A stretch of 64,000 nucleotides of DNA from Amycolatopsis taiwanensis DSM 45107 (GCF_000519205.1 NZ_JAFB01000036.1:33221-97220); one strand, 5' to 3'. Counted from the first letter of the stretch, positions 45,775 through 55,550 are shown. Notes: generated from the sequence alone by a model not told the origin. Program-made: numbers and translations.

Positions 45775-46605
45775 ATGTCCGGTGCCCCCACCCGGTCCTT
45801 TCTGCCCACCGGCGCGGACGAGTCGGGCAGCATCAGCAGCGGGCTGCCATATCTGCGGGTCGGGTCCGGCCCGCCGCTGGTGCTGCTGCCCGGCCTGACC
45901 GCGCATCACCATCCGCCGCGCGGGATCGAGCGCTGGTTGAGGGTCCGGCAGTGCGGGCCGCTGGCGCGGCACCGTGAAGTGTGGTGGATCAACCGCAAGC
46001 GCGGTCTCGCGCCGGGTGCCACGATGGCGGACCTGGCCCGTGACCACGCCGACGCATTGCGTCTGCGCTTCGGTCACCCGGTCGACGTCCTCGGCGTTTC
46101 CACCGGTGGCAGCGTCGCGTTGCAGCTGGCTGCCGATCATCCCGAGGTGGTGCGCCGGCTCGTGGTCGTCTCGGCCGCTTACCGGCTCGGCGATGCCGGG
46201 CGCCGGACCCGGCGGCAGGCCGCGCGGTGGCTGCGGCTGGGCCGGACCCGGCGGGCTGCCGCCGCGATGACGACCGTCTTCGGTGCCCGCGCGCGGACCC
46301 GCCGCGTGCTGCGCGCCGTGGGCTGGTTGCTGGGCGAGACGATTTGCGGCCCCGGCGATCCGGACCTGCTCGCCGCCATGGACGCCGAAAACACCTTCGA
46401 CCTGCGGTCGAGGCTGGGCGACATCACCGCGCCCACGCTGGTCGCCGGGGGAGAGCGGGACGCCTGCCACGGCTGTCAGCTGCTGGAGTGGACTGCGGCC
46501 GGCATCCCCGCCGCCCGGCTGATCATCTACCCGGGGACCGGGCATACCGGTCTGCGACGAGCCGTCGTCCGCGATATTCTCGCGTTCCTCGACGGCGGCG
46601 CCTGA
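45775..46605 (+). CDS. Alpha/beta-hydrolase
   Basis: This protein has 276 residues. PLVLLPGLTAHHHPPRG is the oxyanion loop, VLGVSTGGSVALQLA is the nucleophile elbow with Ser near 108, TLVAGGERDACHG carries the acid, and IIYPGTGHTGLR carries His near 257. It begins at ATG after GGAAGGAG. It is cytoplasmic with no signal. It may be an esterase, lipase or lactone hydrolase; I cannot be specific. Confidence 0.88.
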   Translation: MSGAPTRSFLPTGADESGSISSGLPYLRVGSGPPLVLLPGLTAHHHPPRGIERWLRVRQCGPLARHREVWWINRKRGLAPGATMADLARDHADALRLRFGHPVDVLGVSTGGSVALQLAADHPEVVRRLVVVSAAYRLGDAGRRTRRQAARWLRLGRTRRAAAAMTTVFGARARTRRVLRAVGWLLGETICGPGDPDLLAAMDAENTFDLRSRLGDITAPTLVAGGERDACHGCQLLEWTAAGIPAARLIIYPGTGHTGLRRAVVRDILAFLDGGA

Positions 46606-47127
46606 GCCCCCATCAACAGCCGAGCCGGCCCGCGATAAGCTCGCCCGCGAGATCGATTCTTTTCGCGAGTGGACGGTGATTTTTCCGCGAAGCATCGGCC
46701 TGTTCGGCGGGACAATATTTACCGAATTAGGTCGCGCGCGCGTTGGGACTTTCAGCCGTATCGCGGCGTGACTCGAACCCGGCACACTAGCAGTGCGTGT
46801 AGGTGCGCGGGGCGCCTACATCGCGGGGTGCGAGTGGTGTTGATCGGGGACGCCGCTCGCTCGGAGCGTATCGACGGCCGGTCGGGGCCTACGTCGAGAA
46901 ACTCCAGAGATGGGGCAGTTCGGGTGAGCTGCCCCATCTTCACTGTGTGGGGCGCTTCACTTCGCCGGCGTTTCCGAAGGACATTCACGTCCGGGCTTTG
47001 ACGAGTCCTTACGGTAAATGCCGATCTAGGAACGACACCGTGACGCTTTACGGACGTTGTTCATCAACTGCGCGCTCAAGCCGTCGCCGGGCGAGTAATA
47101 CTGCGGATCTGATCGAATTCGGCCGCC
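46606..47127. other. Intergenic region between convergent genes
   Basis: About 520 bases without a supported gene. GC is lower near 46650-46740 than in flanking genes. A perfect 11-bp hairpin lies inside it and is listed separately. Confidence 0.5.
46908..46939. terminator. Hairpin in the intergenic region
   Basis: AGATGGGGCAG pairs perfectly with its complement across a 10-base loop. It lies about 300 bases past the hydrolase stop and 190 bases before the 3' end of the GT2 gene. There is no U-tract. It may be a shared terminator or part of a small RNA. Confidence 0.45.
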
Positions 47128-48051
47128 CTATCTTGATCCGGCCTTCTCCGCCAGTGCCTGTTCCAGTCGCCGGATGTGGTAATGCTGCTGGCGCGCAATA
47201 CGCTGCAGGTCCATCACGACCCGGAGAAACTGATCCATCTCGCCGGCTCGGCTGAGAATCTCGTCGGGTACCCGCGCATCGTGCTCAGGGGTGTCCTGCT
47301 CCTCCTGGAGCAGGGCTTGCGCCCATGCCTGAGTGAGGGGCTTGAAGGAAGTGGGATGGTTGGCCACTATTCGGGCCCGGGCGGTGAGATCGTTCTCGGC
47401 GGCCTCCACATGGAGGCCGGTGTCCTTGTTACGTGCCCAGAACAGCGGCTCGGGAATGTGCTGAGCACCGAATCCTCGCTCAGCGCAGCCGATCCAGAAG
47501 TCCCAGTCCTCGCCGGCCCGCATGCGCTCGTTGTAGCCGCCGACGACCTTCCAGGCTTCCCGGCGGTAGAGCGAGCAGTAGAACATGATCAGCCGCTGGA
47601 GCAGCAGTTCCTTCTCGTAGGGCGGAAGGGCCAGTACCTGCGGCGGAGATTCGTCACCATCGGTGAAGACGTAAAGATCGGTGGAGGCGATGGCGATGTC
47701 CGGCTCGGCGTCGAGTATGGCGACCGTCTTCTCCAGCATGGTGGGGGCGATCACGTCGTCCGCGTCCAGCGGCAGGATGTAGCGGCCGGTTGCGGCGGCG
47801 ATGCCGGCGTTGCGTGCGGCAGAGACTCCGGCGTTGGTCTGGCGGAGCAGCCGGATGCGCTGGCCGGGATGGTCGTTGATGAAGTCCTGGGCCACTGTCG
47901 GGGTTTCGTCCGTGCTGCCGTCGTCGACGACGACGATCTCCCAGTCGCCGAATGTCTGCGTGAGCACGCTGTCCAGCGCCTGGGGAAGGTAGCAGCCGTA
48001 GTTGTAGCACGGGATGATCACCGAGACTGCGGGTTCGTGGCTGTCGCTCAT
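47128..48051 (-). CDS. GT2-family glycosyltransferase
   Basis: This protein has 307 residues. SVIIPCYNYGCYLPQALDSV and WEIVVVDDGSTDETPTVAQD are the GT-A donor-binding motifs, with the DxD-like metal site in RYILPLDADDVI. The C-terminal part has MRAGEDWDFWIGCAERGFGA, the (E/D)DWD acceptor-side motif. The final 60 residues are a likely coiled coil (RIARQQHYHIRRLEQALAEK). It is second in an operon behind the large triple glycosyltransferase gene, 23 bases apart. Confidence 0.9.
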   Translation of the reverse strand: MSDSHEPAVSVIIPCYNYGCYLPQALDSVLTQTFGDWEIVVVDDGSTDETPTVAQDFINDHPGQRIRLLRQTNAGVSAARNAGIAAATGRYILPLDADDVIAPTMLEKTVAILDAEPDIAIASTDLYVFTDGDESPPQVLALPPYEKELLLQRLIMFYCSLYRREAWKVVGGYNERMRAGEDWDFWIGCAERGFGAQHIPEPLFWARNKDTGLHVEAAENDLTARARIVANHPTSFKPLTQAWAQALLQEEQDTPEHDARVPDEILSRAGEMDQFLRVVMDLQRIARQQHYHIRRLEQALAEKAGSR

Positions 48052-48074
48052 TTCTGGTCCTTCTCATGGCCTGT

Positions 48075-50513
48075 TCAGGCGACCGGTGTGGCTGGTTCGC
48101 TGGGCGAGGGCGACCAGTGGTGGGGGTGCACCACTTCGAGTTTCGGCAAGGCCCAGCAGGTTGTGCCCATGTCCTTGGCCACGGCCGCCAGGCCCTCGGT
48201 CTCGACGAGATGCTGGTAGGGGACCGGCGGAAACACCAGACCCGCACGGTGCAAGTCCGCCCGTACCAGCAGGACCGTGCCGCCGACCGAGTCGACGCGG
48301 ACGAGTTCGTGCGCCCTGAGCTCGTCAAGGTAGGCCCTGCCGAATCCCTTGGGGGGTTGCAGGATGCCGTCGCGGACCCACTGGCCCCAGTCCAGGGCGG
48401 CGGCTTCCGGCCGTAGCAGGAAGGTGTTGAGGTCGTAGGTAGGCCCGTCGGGCTCGCTGACGCAATGCGGCACGACGATGTCCTTCCGCGCTGCGAGCAG
48501 TCGCTGGATCAGATCAGGTGGGTAGCTGGTCACGTCGACGTCGATCCACAGCACCCACTGCTCATCGGTGAGGGCGCTGGAGAGCAGGTGGTTGCGGACC
48601 CTGGCCAGCGCGGAGCGGCGTTCTCGTTGGACGCCGGGCTCCCAGCGCTGTCCGGGCAGGCGAACCCCGGCATGGTGGCGCACGAGCGTGACGCGGCGGT
48701 ACTGCTGCTCGAGTTCGGGCAGTGCGCGCTGAAGCACGTCCCAGGTGTCGTCCCGGCTGTCACCCTCGATCAGGCCCAGGGAGATCGCCTCGTGCGGGTA
48801 GTCCAGAGCGCGCAGGCTGTCCAGATAGCCGGGCACGAACCGGGCCGCGTCCTTGACCGGTGTGAGCACCAGAACCGAAGGGCGTTCCGGCATGGGTGCT
48901 CCAGCCGGCTCGCTGATCACCCACCTCGCCCGGCGCGACCGAAAGGACTCGGTGTCCATCCCGGTGCTCGCATCCGTCCCGGCGTCAGTGCTGGTCTCGG
49001 CATGGACAAGGTCTGCCGGAGCGAGCGGTAGCCGCGCCGCCATCGCAAGGAGCCGCTCGGCATAGTCATTGCCGCGCCACACCTTGGGTGCGACATCGAA
49101 AATGCGCTCGAAATGGCTGGGTTCGAAGGTGTTGTTCTCGTGGCACACATAGGTGCACAGTTCCGGCGTGTCCACGCAGACAACTCGGCCGCTGCTGATG
49201 ATCCCAGCCGCGACCGGGGTGTCTTCGCCCCGGCGTTGCGGTGGATAACGCGGGAGCGCACCCTTCGCGCAGAGCATGGTGCCCTCCCACACACGCACGT
49301 GGGAGATGGCCAGCTCACCACGGGCCGGCCGCCATAGTTGCTGCCGTGCGAGAAAGCATGCCTGGGCGCCGAGCGCGAGGATCGCGGCCATCTGCACCTC
49401 GATCCGCTCCGGGTCGTACAGATCGTCGTCGTCCCATTGACACACGTACGTTCCCCTCGCCCGGTCCACCGCGATGTTGCGCAGTGCACCAAGCGGTTGG
49501 CCGGCCGGTGGGAGCCGGTGGAAACGAATACGCTCGTCACCGAGATCACGAACGAACTGTTCCAGGGCGTCACTCGGCCCGTCGTCCACCACGACCAGTT
49601 CTTTGCTCGGATAGGTCTGGGCGAGGAAACACCGGATCGCGCGCTGGGCAAGCGACGGGCGGTCCTTCGTCACCATCAGACAGGACACGGACGGCGCCGG
49701 CGCGCCGCGGGCCCAGCGGTGGCGCTGGTCGTCCAGGTCGAAGGCCCCATCGGCGAGGGGGCGCTCGTCCTGACTGGACCAGAACCGCACCGTCTTGTCC
49801 GACGATGGCCGAGAAGCCCAGGACTCCTCGACGGCCCAGCTTCCGGCCCCGTGGTGCACGGCATATGCCTGGTCAAGGTTTGGCTCCCGCGGCGCGAACA
49901 GCCCCTTCGCATACGGGCTTGCCTTGGGATAGAGCAGTTCCGGCCCCACCAAGGCGATCGGGCCGGGATCCGGGGCGCACTCCAGCGCGTGTGTGAGGAA
50001 GAAGGGCCCCGACGCATCCAAGGAGCTGGGCAGACGGTGGGTCCGGACCAGTTCCCGATGCGCGTGCGCCCAGAACGGATGACCCGGCCTCGAAGCGATG
50101 AAGGCGTTGCCCACGATGCGCTCCAGGCCACGCTGACGTGCCGGCGGCAGGCGGGTATGGACCGACGGCTCGCACCCGAGCACCAGCTCACGGCCGGTGA
50201 GCAGTTCTCCCACCGGCCGCAAGCACTCGACGTCCAACTCGACGTACACGCCGCCGAAATGGTCGAGCAGGAAATACCGTATGGCGTCGGCGCGCATGAC
50301 CGGATCCGGGTAGCTGTCGTAGATCGGGACAAACCACGAATAATGCTCCGCGATAAAGGAGCGGCTGTCCGCGTCTGTCCACAGTCGGTAATCCCACCCC
50401 GGATGATGCCGTTGCCAGGAATCCACCCATTTCCGCCACCGGGCGGGCACATTCATGTCCCGCCACGTCTGGTGGATCAGTGCCGGAATACTTCTCTGCT
50501 CAGCCATTTCCAC
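48075..50513 (-). CDS. Large three-domain glycosyltransferase (GT32-like + GT2 + Anp1-like)
   Basis: This protein has 812 residues. Residues about 8-240 are GT32-like: IPALIHQTWRDMNVPARWRK, VMRADAIRYFLLDHFGGVYV with the LD-x-D site in VELDVECLRP. Residues about 275-420 are a GT2 core: SVSCLMVTKDRPSLAQRAIR, KELVVVDDGPSD, GTYVCQWDDDDLYDPERI. Residues about 545-800 fit the Anp1/GT62 type: SVLVLTPVKDAARFVPGYLD, LIEGDSRDDTWDVL, EQWVLWIDVDVTSYPPDLIQ. Each region has its own metal-site motif, so three sugar transfers are possible. The fusion is rare. The acceptor is unknown. The GTG at 50513 is preferred (GGTGA upstream); ATG at 50507 is close. Confidence 0.85.
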   Translation of the reverse strand: MEMAEQRSIPALIHQTWRDMNVPARWRKWVDSWQRHHPGWDYRLWTDADSRSFIAEHYSWFVPIYDSYPDPVMRADAIRYFLLDHFGGVYVELDVECLRPVGELLTGRELVLGCEPSVHTRLPPARQRGLERIVGNAFIASRPGHPFWAHAHRELVRTHRLPSSLDASGPFFLTHALECAPDPGPIALVGPELLYPKASPYAKGLFAPREPNLDQAYAVHHGAGSWAVEESWASRPSSDKTVRFWSSQDERPLADGAFDLDDQRHRWARGAPAPSVSCLMVTKDRPSLAQRAIRCFLAQTYPSKELVVVDDGPSDALEQFVRDLGDERIRFHRLPPAGQPLGALRNIAVDRARGTYVCQWDDDDLYDPERIEVQMAAILALGAQACFLARQQLWRPARGELAISHVRVWEGTMLCAKGALPRYPPQRRGEDTPVAAGIISSGRVVCVDTPELCTYVCHENNTFEPSHFERIFDVAPKVWRGNDYAERLLAMAARLPLAPADLVHAETSTDAGTDASTGMDTESFRSRRARWVISEPAGAPMPERPSVLVLTPVKDAARFVPGYLDSLRALDYPHEAISLGLIEGDSRDDTWDVLQRALPELEQQYRRVTLVRHHAGVRLPGQRWEPGVQRERRSALARVRNHLLSSALTDEQWVLWIDVDVTSYPPDLIQRLLAARKDIVVPHCVSEPDGPTYDLNTFLLRPEAAALDWGQWVRDGILQPPKGFGRAYLDELRAHELVRVDSVGGTVLLVRADLHRAGLVFPPVPYQHLVETEGLAAVAKDMGTTCWALPKLEVVHPHHWSPSPSEPATPVA

Positions 50514-50538
50514 GAGCTTTCACCGTACCGACTACTCG

Positions 50539-50889
50539 TCATCCACTGATGTTGGCGCAGGTGACCGTGGAGCTCGTCCGGATGGGTGGGCGGCTCGTCC
50601 CGAAGAGAGGGAAGGGCTCGCCGATCGGCAAGAACAGCAGGTTACCCAGGGAGGTGGCGTGGCAGTCGTTCAACTGCTCGCTCATGCCGCGCCTGCCGAA
50701 GGCCTTCTGGAAGTTCAGGCACGTCACCGAGGAGGGGTTTCGAGCGGTGCCAGGGGAAAAACTGTCGCAATTGTTGATCTGTGGTCCGCCTCCGACGCCG
50801 GACCAGACACCAGCCTCAGCACTGCCCGACCCAAGCACAACGGTTCCCGCCGCCAGGGCGAGGAGTGCGGCGGATTTGGCAATCTGCAT
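50539..50889 (-). CDS. Secreted four-Cys small protein
   Basis: This protein has 116 residues. The signal peptide MQIAKSAALLALAAGTVVLG ends near AEAGVWSG. The mature protein of about 90 residues has four Cys (INNC, VTC, LNDC, VTC), likely two disulfides. The start ATG has GGAG 8 bases upstream. I do not recognise the family. It is on the same strand as the glycosyltransferase operon, 25 bases upstream of it, so it may be its first gene. Confidence 0.7.
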   Translation of the reverse strand: MQIAKSAALLALAAGTVVLGSGSAEAGVWSGVGGGPQINNCDSFSPGTARNPSSVTCLNFQKAFGRRGMSEQLNDCHATSLGNLLFLPIGEPFPLFGTSRPPIRTSSTVTCANISG

Positions 50890-51366
50890 AACGATCTCCA
50901 CATTCTCGAAGTGACCATGTCTCACATTCAGGTCAGGCATGACCTGGTGATGAAAAAATAACTTTTCGCCATATGCGTCAACGCGGCAGCACCGAAGCTA
51001 CGGGGAGAACGTCTCAATTTCGTGGATGCCTGATGAGTGCCCCGCCCGCTCGCGGAAAGCCTCCGTCCGAGCGACACCGACCCTGGCGCGCTCCCTGTTC
51101 GGTGGAGACCTGGAGGCCGGGTTGATCGTTCTGGTAAGGCGGTGAGCCGGTTTGTCGCGCTCCCGCTCCATCTGGAATGGGAGGAATGTCCGATACGGAG
51201 GCGGTGCGGTGACGGAATTCGCGTTCGATCACCGCGGGTCTTACGCCGGTGACCGCTGAACGTGTTCGCGGCAACGGAAAACACTTGCCCTGGCCCGAGT
51301 GTATCCGCTGAAATCGATGAAGATCGGGTTCTGACCGGTGGGTGTAGTACGGCGGGAGGGATGTGG
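50890..51366. other. Divergent intergenic region
   Basis: About 475 bases between the secreted protein gene and the MFS gene; no supported gene. Promoters of both should lie here. GC dips around 50930-51010. Confidence 0.45.
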
Positions 51367-53112
51367 GTGGGCGCAGCGAGCCCGGACGTTCGTGGCGAGA
51401 GGTACAAATGGGTCGCCCTGACCAACACGACGATGGGCGTGCTGCTGGCCACGATCGACTCGTCGATCATGCTGATCGCGATGCCGGACATCTTCCGCGG
51501 CATCCACCTCGACCCGCTGCTGCCCGAGAACAGCTTCTACCTCCTGTGGATGATCCTCGGGTACCTGGTGACCAGCAGCGTGCTCGTGGTCAGCGTCGGG
51601 CGGCTCGGCGATCTGTTCGGCCGCGTGCGGATGTACAACCTCGGCTTCGTCATCTACACCTTCGCTTCGCTGATGCTGACCATCGACTGGATGACCGGGC
51701 GCGGCGGCGCGATGTGGCTGCTGCTCTGGCGCATCGCGCAGGGGATCGGGGGAGCGTTCCTGGTCGGGAACTCCGGCGCGATCCTCACCGACGCGTTCCC
51801 GGCCGACCAGCGAGGGCTCGCGCTGGGCATCAACAACGTCGCCGGGATCAGCGGGTCGTTCATCGGGCTGGTGCTCGGCGGGTTGCTGGGGCCGGTCAAC
51901 TGGCGGCTGGTGTTCCTGATTTCGGTGCCCTTCGGCGTGTTCGGCGCGATCTGGGCCTACCGGCGGCTGCGCGACCTGAGCACCCGCAGCGGTGAGCCGA
52001 TCGACTGGTTCGGCAACGTCACCTTCGCGGTCGGCCTCGTCGGAGTGATGATCGGCATCACCTACGCCATCCAGCCCTACGGCAGCCACACGATGGGCTG
52101 GACGAGTCCGATGGTGATCGCCTCGCTTGCCGCGGGTGTGGCGCTTCTGGTGGCCTTCGGCGTGATCGAGACGCGGGTGCGGTATCCGATGTTCCGGCTC
52201 GCGCTGTTCCGGATCCGGGCGTTCACCTTCGGGACGCTGTCGACGTTCCTGTCCGCGCTCGGCCGTGGTGGGCTGATGTTCATGCTGATCATCTGGCTCC
52301 AGGGAATCTGGCTGCCGCTGCACGGGTACAGCTTCGAGAAGACCCCGCTGTGGGCGGGAATCCACATGCTGCCGCTCACCTTCGGGTTCCTGCTCGCCGG
52401 ACCGGTATCGGGATACCTGTCGGACCGGTTCGGCGCGCGGCCGTTCGCCACCGCGGGCATGCTGGTCGCCGCCGCGACGTTCGGGTTCCTGGAACTGCTG
52501 CCGATCGACTTCCCGTACCCGGCGTTCGCCGCGATCCTCCTGCTCAACGGGCTCGCGATGGGTGCCTTCGCCGCGCCGAACCGGGCGGCGGTGATGAACA
52601 GCCTGCCGGTGCATCACCGGGGCGCGGGCGGCGGGATGAACTCGACGTTCCAGAATTCGGCGCAGGTGTTCTCGATCGGCATCTTCTTCACGCTGATGAT
52701 CACCGGGCTGGCCGCCGTGCTGCCGCAGACGCTGGCCAGCGGCCTGGAGGCGCACCACGTGTCGGCCCAGGTGGCCACGGCGGTGGCGGGCAGCCCGCCG
52801 GTGTCGGTGCTGTTCGCCGCGTTCCTCGGATACAACCCGGTACGGCACCTGGTGGGCGACGACGCGATGGCCCAGCTTCCGCCCGCGGACGTGGCCGCGC
52901 TGAGCGGCAACACGTTCTTCCCGGACCTCATCTCCGGACCGTTCCAGGCGGGCCTGCACATCGCGTTCGCCTTCGCCATCGCGGCCTGTGTCATCGCCGC
53001 GGCGGCCAGCCTGTTCCGCGGTGACCGGTATGTGGCTGCCGAACCCGGGTTCCCGCCCCCGGAACTGCCCGGCACCGTGACCCCGAGCCACCCGCGATCC
53101 CCGCGCAAGTAG
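51367..53112 (+). CDS. MFS transporter, DHA2 type
   Basis: This protein has 581 residues and about 14 helices. The N-terminus WVALTNTTMGVLLATIDSSI carries the DHA2 motif C-like first helix. Motif A is SVGRLGDLFGRVRMYN, and AQGIGGAFLVGNSGAILTDA is motif C. The large loop near residues 470-530 is extracellular. The start GTG (VGAASPDVRG) lies 6 bases after GGAGGG. An ATG six bases earlier is possible but too close to the SD. It probably exports a drug or metabolite. A 21-bp repeat array follows the stop. Confidence 0.88.
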   Translation: MGAASPDVRGERYKWVALTNTTMGVLLATIDSSIMLIAMPDIFRGIHLDPLLPENSFYLLWMILGYLVTSSVLVVSVGRLGDLFGRVRMYNLGFVIYTFASLMLTIDWMTGRGGAMWLLLWRIAQGIGGAFLVGNSGAILTDAFPADQRGLALGINNVAGISGSFIGLVLGGLLGPVNWRLVFLISVPFGVFGAIWAYRRLRDLSTRSGEPIDWFGNVTFAVGLVGVMIGITYAIQPYGSHTMGWTSPMVIASLAAGVALLVAFGVIETRVRYPMFRLALFRIRAFTFGTLSTFLSALGRGGLMFMLIIWLQGIWLPLHGYSFEKTPLWAGIHMLPLTFGFLLAGPVSGYLSDRFGARPFATAGMLVAAATFGFLELLPIDFPYPAFAAILLLNGLAMGAFAAPNRAAVMNSLPVHHRGAGGGMNSTFQNSAQVFSIGIFFTLMITGLAAVLPQTLASGLEAHHVSAQVATAVAGSPPVSVLFAAFLGYNPVRHLVGDDAMAQLPPADVAALSGNTFFPDLISGPFQAGLHIAFAFAIAACVIAAAASLFRGDRYVAAEPGFPPPELPGTVTPSHPRSPRK

Positions 53113-53118
53113 CGCCGG

Positions 53119-53193
53119 AACCCGGAACTCGGACGCCTCAACCGGGAACTCGGACGCCGGAACCCGGAATTCGGGCGTCTTAACCGGGGACAC
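53119..53193. repeat. 21-bp tandem repeat array (family A, copy 2)
   Basis: Units start at 53119, 53140, 53161 and (partial) 53182, exactly 21 bases apart. Each opens with AACC(C/G)GGAA and continues (C/T)TCGG(A/G)CG(C/T)C. The last ends CCGGGGACAC, as in the array near 13.5 kb. It sits between two same-direction genes. Confidence 0.85.
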
Positions 53194-53219
53194 ACACTTT
53201 TCACCGGCGCGCTACTAAA

Positions 53220-54119
53220 GTGGTTCGCGTGCAAGCGCTTCAGCTGTGCCTGTTCGTGGCCGGCGGAGCCTGGCTGGTCACCTGGCTGCTGTCGGTCCTG
53301 ACCCGGGAATACTCGTGGGTGGACCGCATCTGGTCGGTCATCCCGGTGGTCTACCTCGCGATTTTCGCCGGCGCGGCCGGATTCGCCGACGCGAGGCTGA
53401 ACACGATGTTCGCGCTGTCGGCGCTGTGGGGTGCGCGGCTCACCTTCAATTTCGCGCGCAAGGGTGGTTACGCGCCCGGCGGTGAGGACTACCGGTGGGC
53501 GGTGCTGCGGGAGCGCATGCGGCCGTGGCAGTTCCAGGTTTTCAACGTGGTCTTCATTTCCTTCTACCAGAACGTGATCCTCCTGTTGATCACGCTTCCC
53601 GGCTACACCGCGCTGACGAACCGGACGTCGTACGGCGCGGCCGACGCGGTGGTCACCATCGTGTTCCTCGCGTTCCTGGCCGGTGAGACGGTCGCGGACC
53701 AGCAGCAGTGGAACTTCCAGACCTGGAAGAAGAGCGAGCTGGCCGCAGGGCGGGAACCCGGCCGAAGGTTCGTCCAGACCGGGCTCTTCCGTTACTCCCG
53801 GCATCCGAACTTCTTCTTCGAACAGGCACAGTGGTGGGCGATGTTCGCCTTCGGCGCGATCGCGGCCGGCTCGCCGTGGCAGTGGACGGTCGCCGGGGCG
53901 GTGCTGCTGACTCTGCTGTTCGCCGGTTCGACCCGGTTCACCGAAAGCATCACCCTTGGCCGGTATCCGGAGTACGCCGGCTACCAGCGGAGCACGCCGG
54001 CCATGATTCCGTGGCGGCGGTCAGCGAGCGGCGATCGGCTCGGTGCGGCGCGGCATGATCAGCAACGCGCCGACGCCGAGCAGGGCCAGCACCGCCATGG
54101 CCATGAAGACGTGATGTGA
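53220..54119 (+). CDS. DUF1295 (steroid 5-alpha-reductase-like) membrane protein
   Basis: This protein has 299 residues and about six helices. SWVDRIWSVIPVVYLAIFAG, ALWGARLTFNFARKGGY and FRYSRHPNFFFEQAQWWAMF with RYPEYAGYQRSTPAMIPW are DUF1295 blocks. The family is related to isoprenylcysteine methyltransferases and 5-alpha-reductases; actual reactions are mostly unknown. GTG start; a second GTG three codons on is possible. The last 33 codons run antisense through the convergent MFS gene (99-base overlap). Confidence 0.85.
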   Translation: MVRVQALQLCLFVAGGAWLVTWLLSVLTREYSWVDRIWSVIPVVYLAIFAGAAGFADARLNTMFALSALWGARLTFNFARKGGYAPGGEDYRWAVLRERMRPWQFQVFNVVFISFYQNVILLLITLPGYTALTNRTSYGAADAVVTIVFLAFLAGETVADQQQWNFQTWKKSELAAGREPGRRFVQTGLFRYSRHPNFFFEQAQWWAMFAFGAIAAGSPWQWTVAGAVLLTLLFAGSTRFTESITLGRYPEYAGYQRSTPAMIPWRRSASGDRLGAARHDQQRADAEQGQHRHGHEDVM

Positions 54120-55550
54120 CGCGGCCTGCAGCGAGTCACGGATGTAGCCGGTGACGGCGGGTTCCCCCGCACTGGCGCGCCCGCCCATGACCAGGCTGGT
54201 GGCGTCCTCGTTCTGCGGAAGCTGCGCGGCGATCCCGGCCGGCGGGTTCGCGAACCGGGTGGCCAGCGTGCCGTTCGCGATCGCACCGAACAGCGCGGCG
54301 CCGAAGGCGCTGCCCAGCGAGCGGCTGAACATGTTGGCGCCGGTGACCACCCCGCGTTGTTCCCAGCCGACGACGGATTGCGCGGCGACGAGCGTCGGGC
54401 TCGCGGACAGGCCGAGCCCGACCCCGATGACGAACGCCGCGGCCGCGGCGACGAGCACCGGCGTGTTCTCGCCGAGCAGGATCGCGGCGAGCGCGGAGCC
54501 GGCGATGACGAACACCCAGCCGATGAGTGCCGTGTCGCGGAACCCGATGCGAAGGTAGATCCGGCCGGCCACGGTCGCGGCGAGCGGCCAGCCGATGGTC
54601 TGGGCGGCGAGTGCGGACCCGGCGACCACCGCGGTGGTGCCCAGCACACCCTCCACATAGGTCGGGAGGTACGAGTTGAGCCCGATGGTCAGGGCCCCGA
54701 CGACGACCGCGATCAGGTTCCCACCGGTGAGCACGCGCCGGCCGAACACCCACAGCGGTAGCACCGGTTCGGCCGCGCGGCGTTCGACGAACACGAACGC
54801 GACCAGCATCGCCACCCCCAGCGGCAAGATCACCAGGGTGGGCGTGGACAGCCACGGCCAGGCGACGCCGCCCTCCAGCAGGCCCAGGATGATCAGCGAG
54901 AACCCGGCGGTCAGCGTCGCGGCACCCGCGTAGTCCAGGCGCCGCGACCGGCGGACGGTCCGGACCCGCTCGGTGAAGTGGCGCGCCAGCATCAGGGCGG
55001 CGACGGCGCCGAGCGGCAGGTTGACGAAGAAGATCAGGCGCCAGGACAGGAACTCGGAGAACAGCCCGCCCACGGCCGGCCCGATCACCGCGGAAATGCC
55101 CCACACGCTGGCCACATAACCCTGCACGCGGGCGCGTTCCTCGACCGTGTAGAGATCGCCGACGACGGTCAGGCTGATCGGCTGGATCGCGCCGGCGCCG
55201 ATGCCCTGCACGGCCCGCGCGATGATCAACACCGGCATGCTCCAGGCGGCGCCGCACAGCACCGAACCGGCCAGGAACACCGCGATTCCGAAGTACAGCA
55301 ACGGTTTGCGGCCGAGCGAGTCGGCGAGCCTGCCGTACAGCGGTACGGTGACGGCCTGGGTGAGCAGGTAAATCGAGAACAGCCACGGGAACTGGGAAAA
55401 ACCGCCGAGGTCACGGACGATGGACGGGACCGCGGTCGCGATGATGGTCGAGTCCAGGGCGACCAACCCGGTGCTGAGCATGATCGAGGCCAGTACCGGC
55501 CCGCGTTCCGATCTGAGCCCGACTCCTGCCACTGTGGTCGCCACGCACAA
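54021..55550 (-). CDS. MFS transporter, DHA2 (EmrB/QacA) type
   Basis: This protein has 509 residues and 14 helices. The first helix SIMLSTGLVALDSTIIATAV has the DHA2 Asp. Motif A is YGRLADSLGRKPLLYF, and QGIGAGAIQPISLTVVGDLY is motif C. It probably exports a toxic compound. GTG start (VCVATTVAGV) with AAGGGG upstream. A 45-bp element conserved with that upstream of the GNAT gene begins 14 bases upstream of this start, so it is likely part of its control region. Confidence 0.9.
   Translation of the reverse strand: MCVATTVAGVGLRSERGPVLASIMLSTGLVALDSTIIATAVPSIVRDLGGFSQFPWLFSIYLLTQAVTVPLYGRLADSLGRKPLLYFGIAVFLAGSVLCGAAWSMPVLIIARAVQGIGAGAIQPISLTVVGDLYTVEERARVQGYVASVWGISAVIGPAVGGLFSEFLSWRLIFFVNLPLGAVAALMLARHFTERVRTVRRSRRLDYAGAATLTAGFSLIILGLLEGGVAWPWLSTPTLVILPLGVAMLVAFVFVERRAAEPVLPLWVFGRRVLTGGNLIAVVVGALTIGLNSYLPTYVEGVLGTTAVVAGSALAAQTIGWPLAATVAGRIYLRIGFRDTALIGWVFVIAGSALAAILLGENTPVLVAAAAAFVIGVGLGLSASPTLVAAQSVVGWEQRGVVTGANMFSRSLGSAFGAALFGAIANGTLATRFANPPAGIAAQLPQNEDATSLVMGGRASAGEPAVTGYIRDSLQAASHHVFMAMAVLALLGVGALLIMPRRTEPIAAR

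Noticed and set aside
51241..53193. 650-codon minus-strand frame opposite the MFS gene
   Set aside because: Arg/Gln/His/Glu-rich shadow frame of a membrane protein gene; no start signal or domain.
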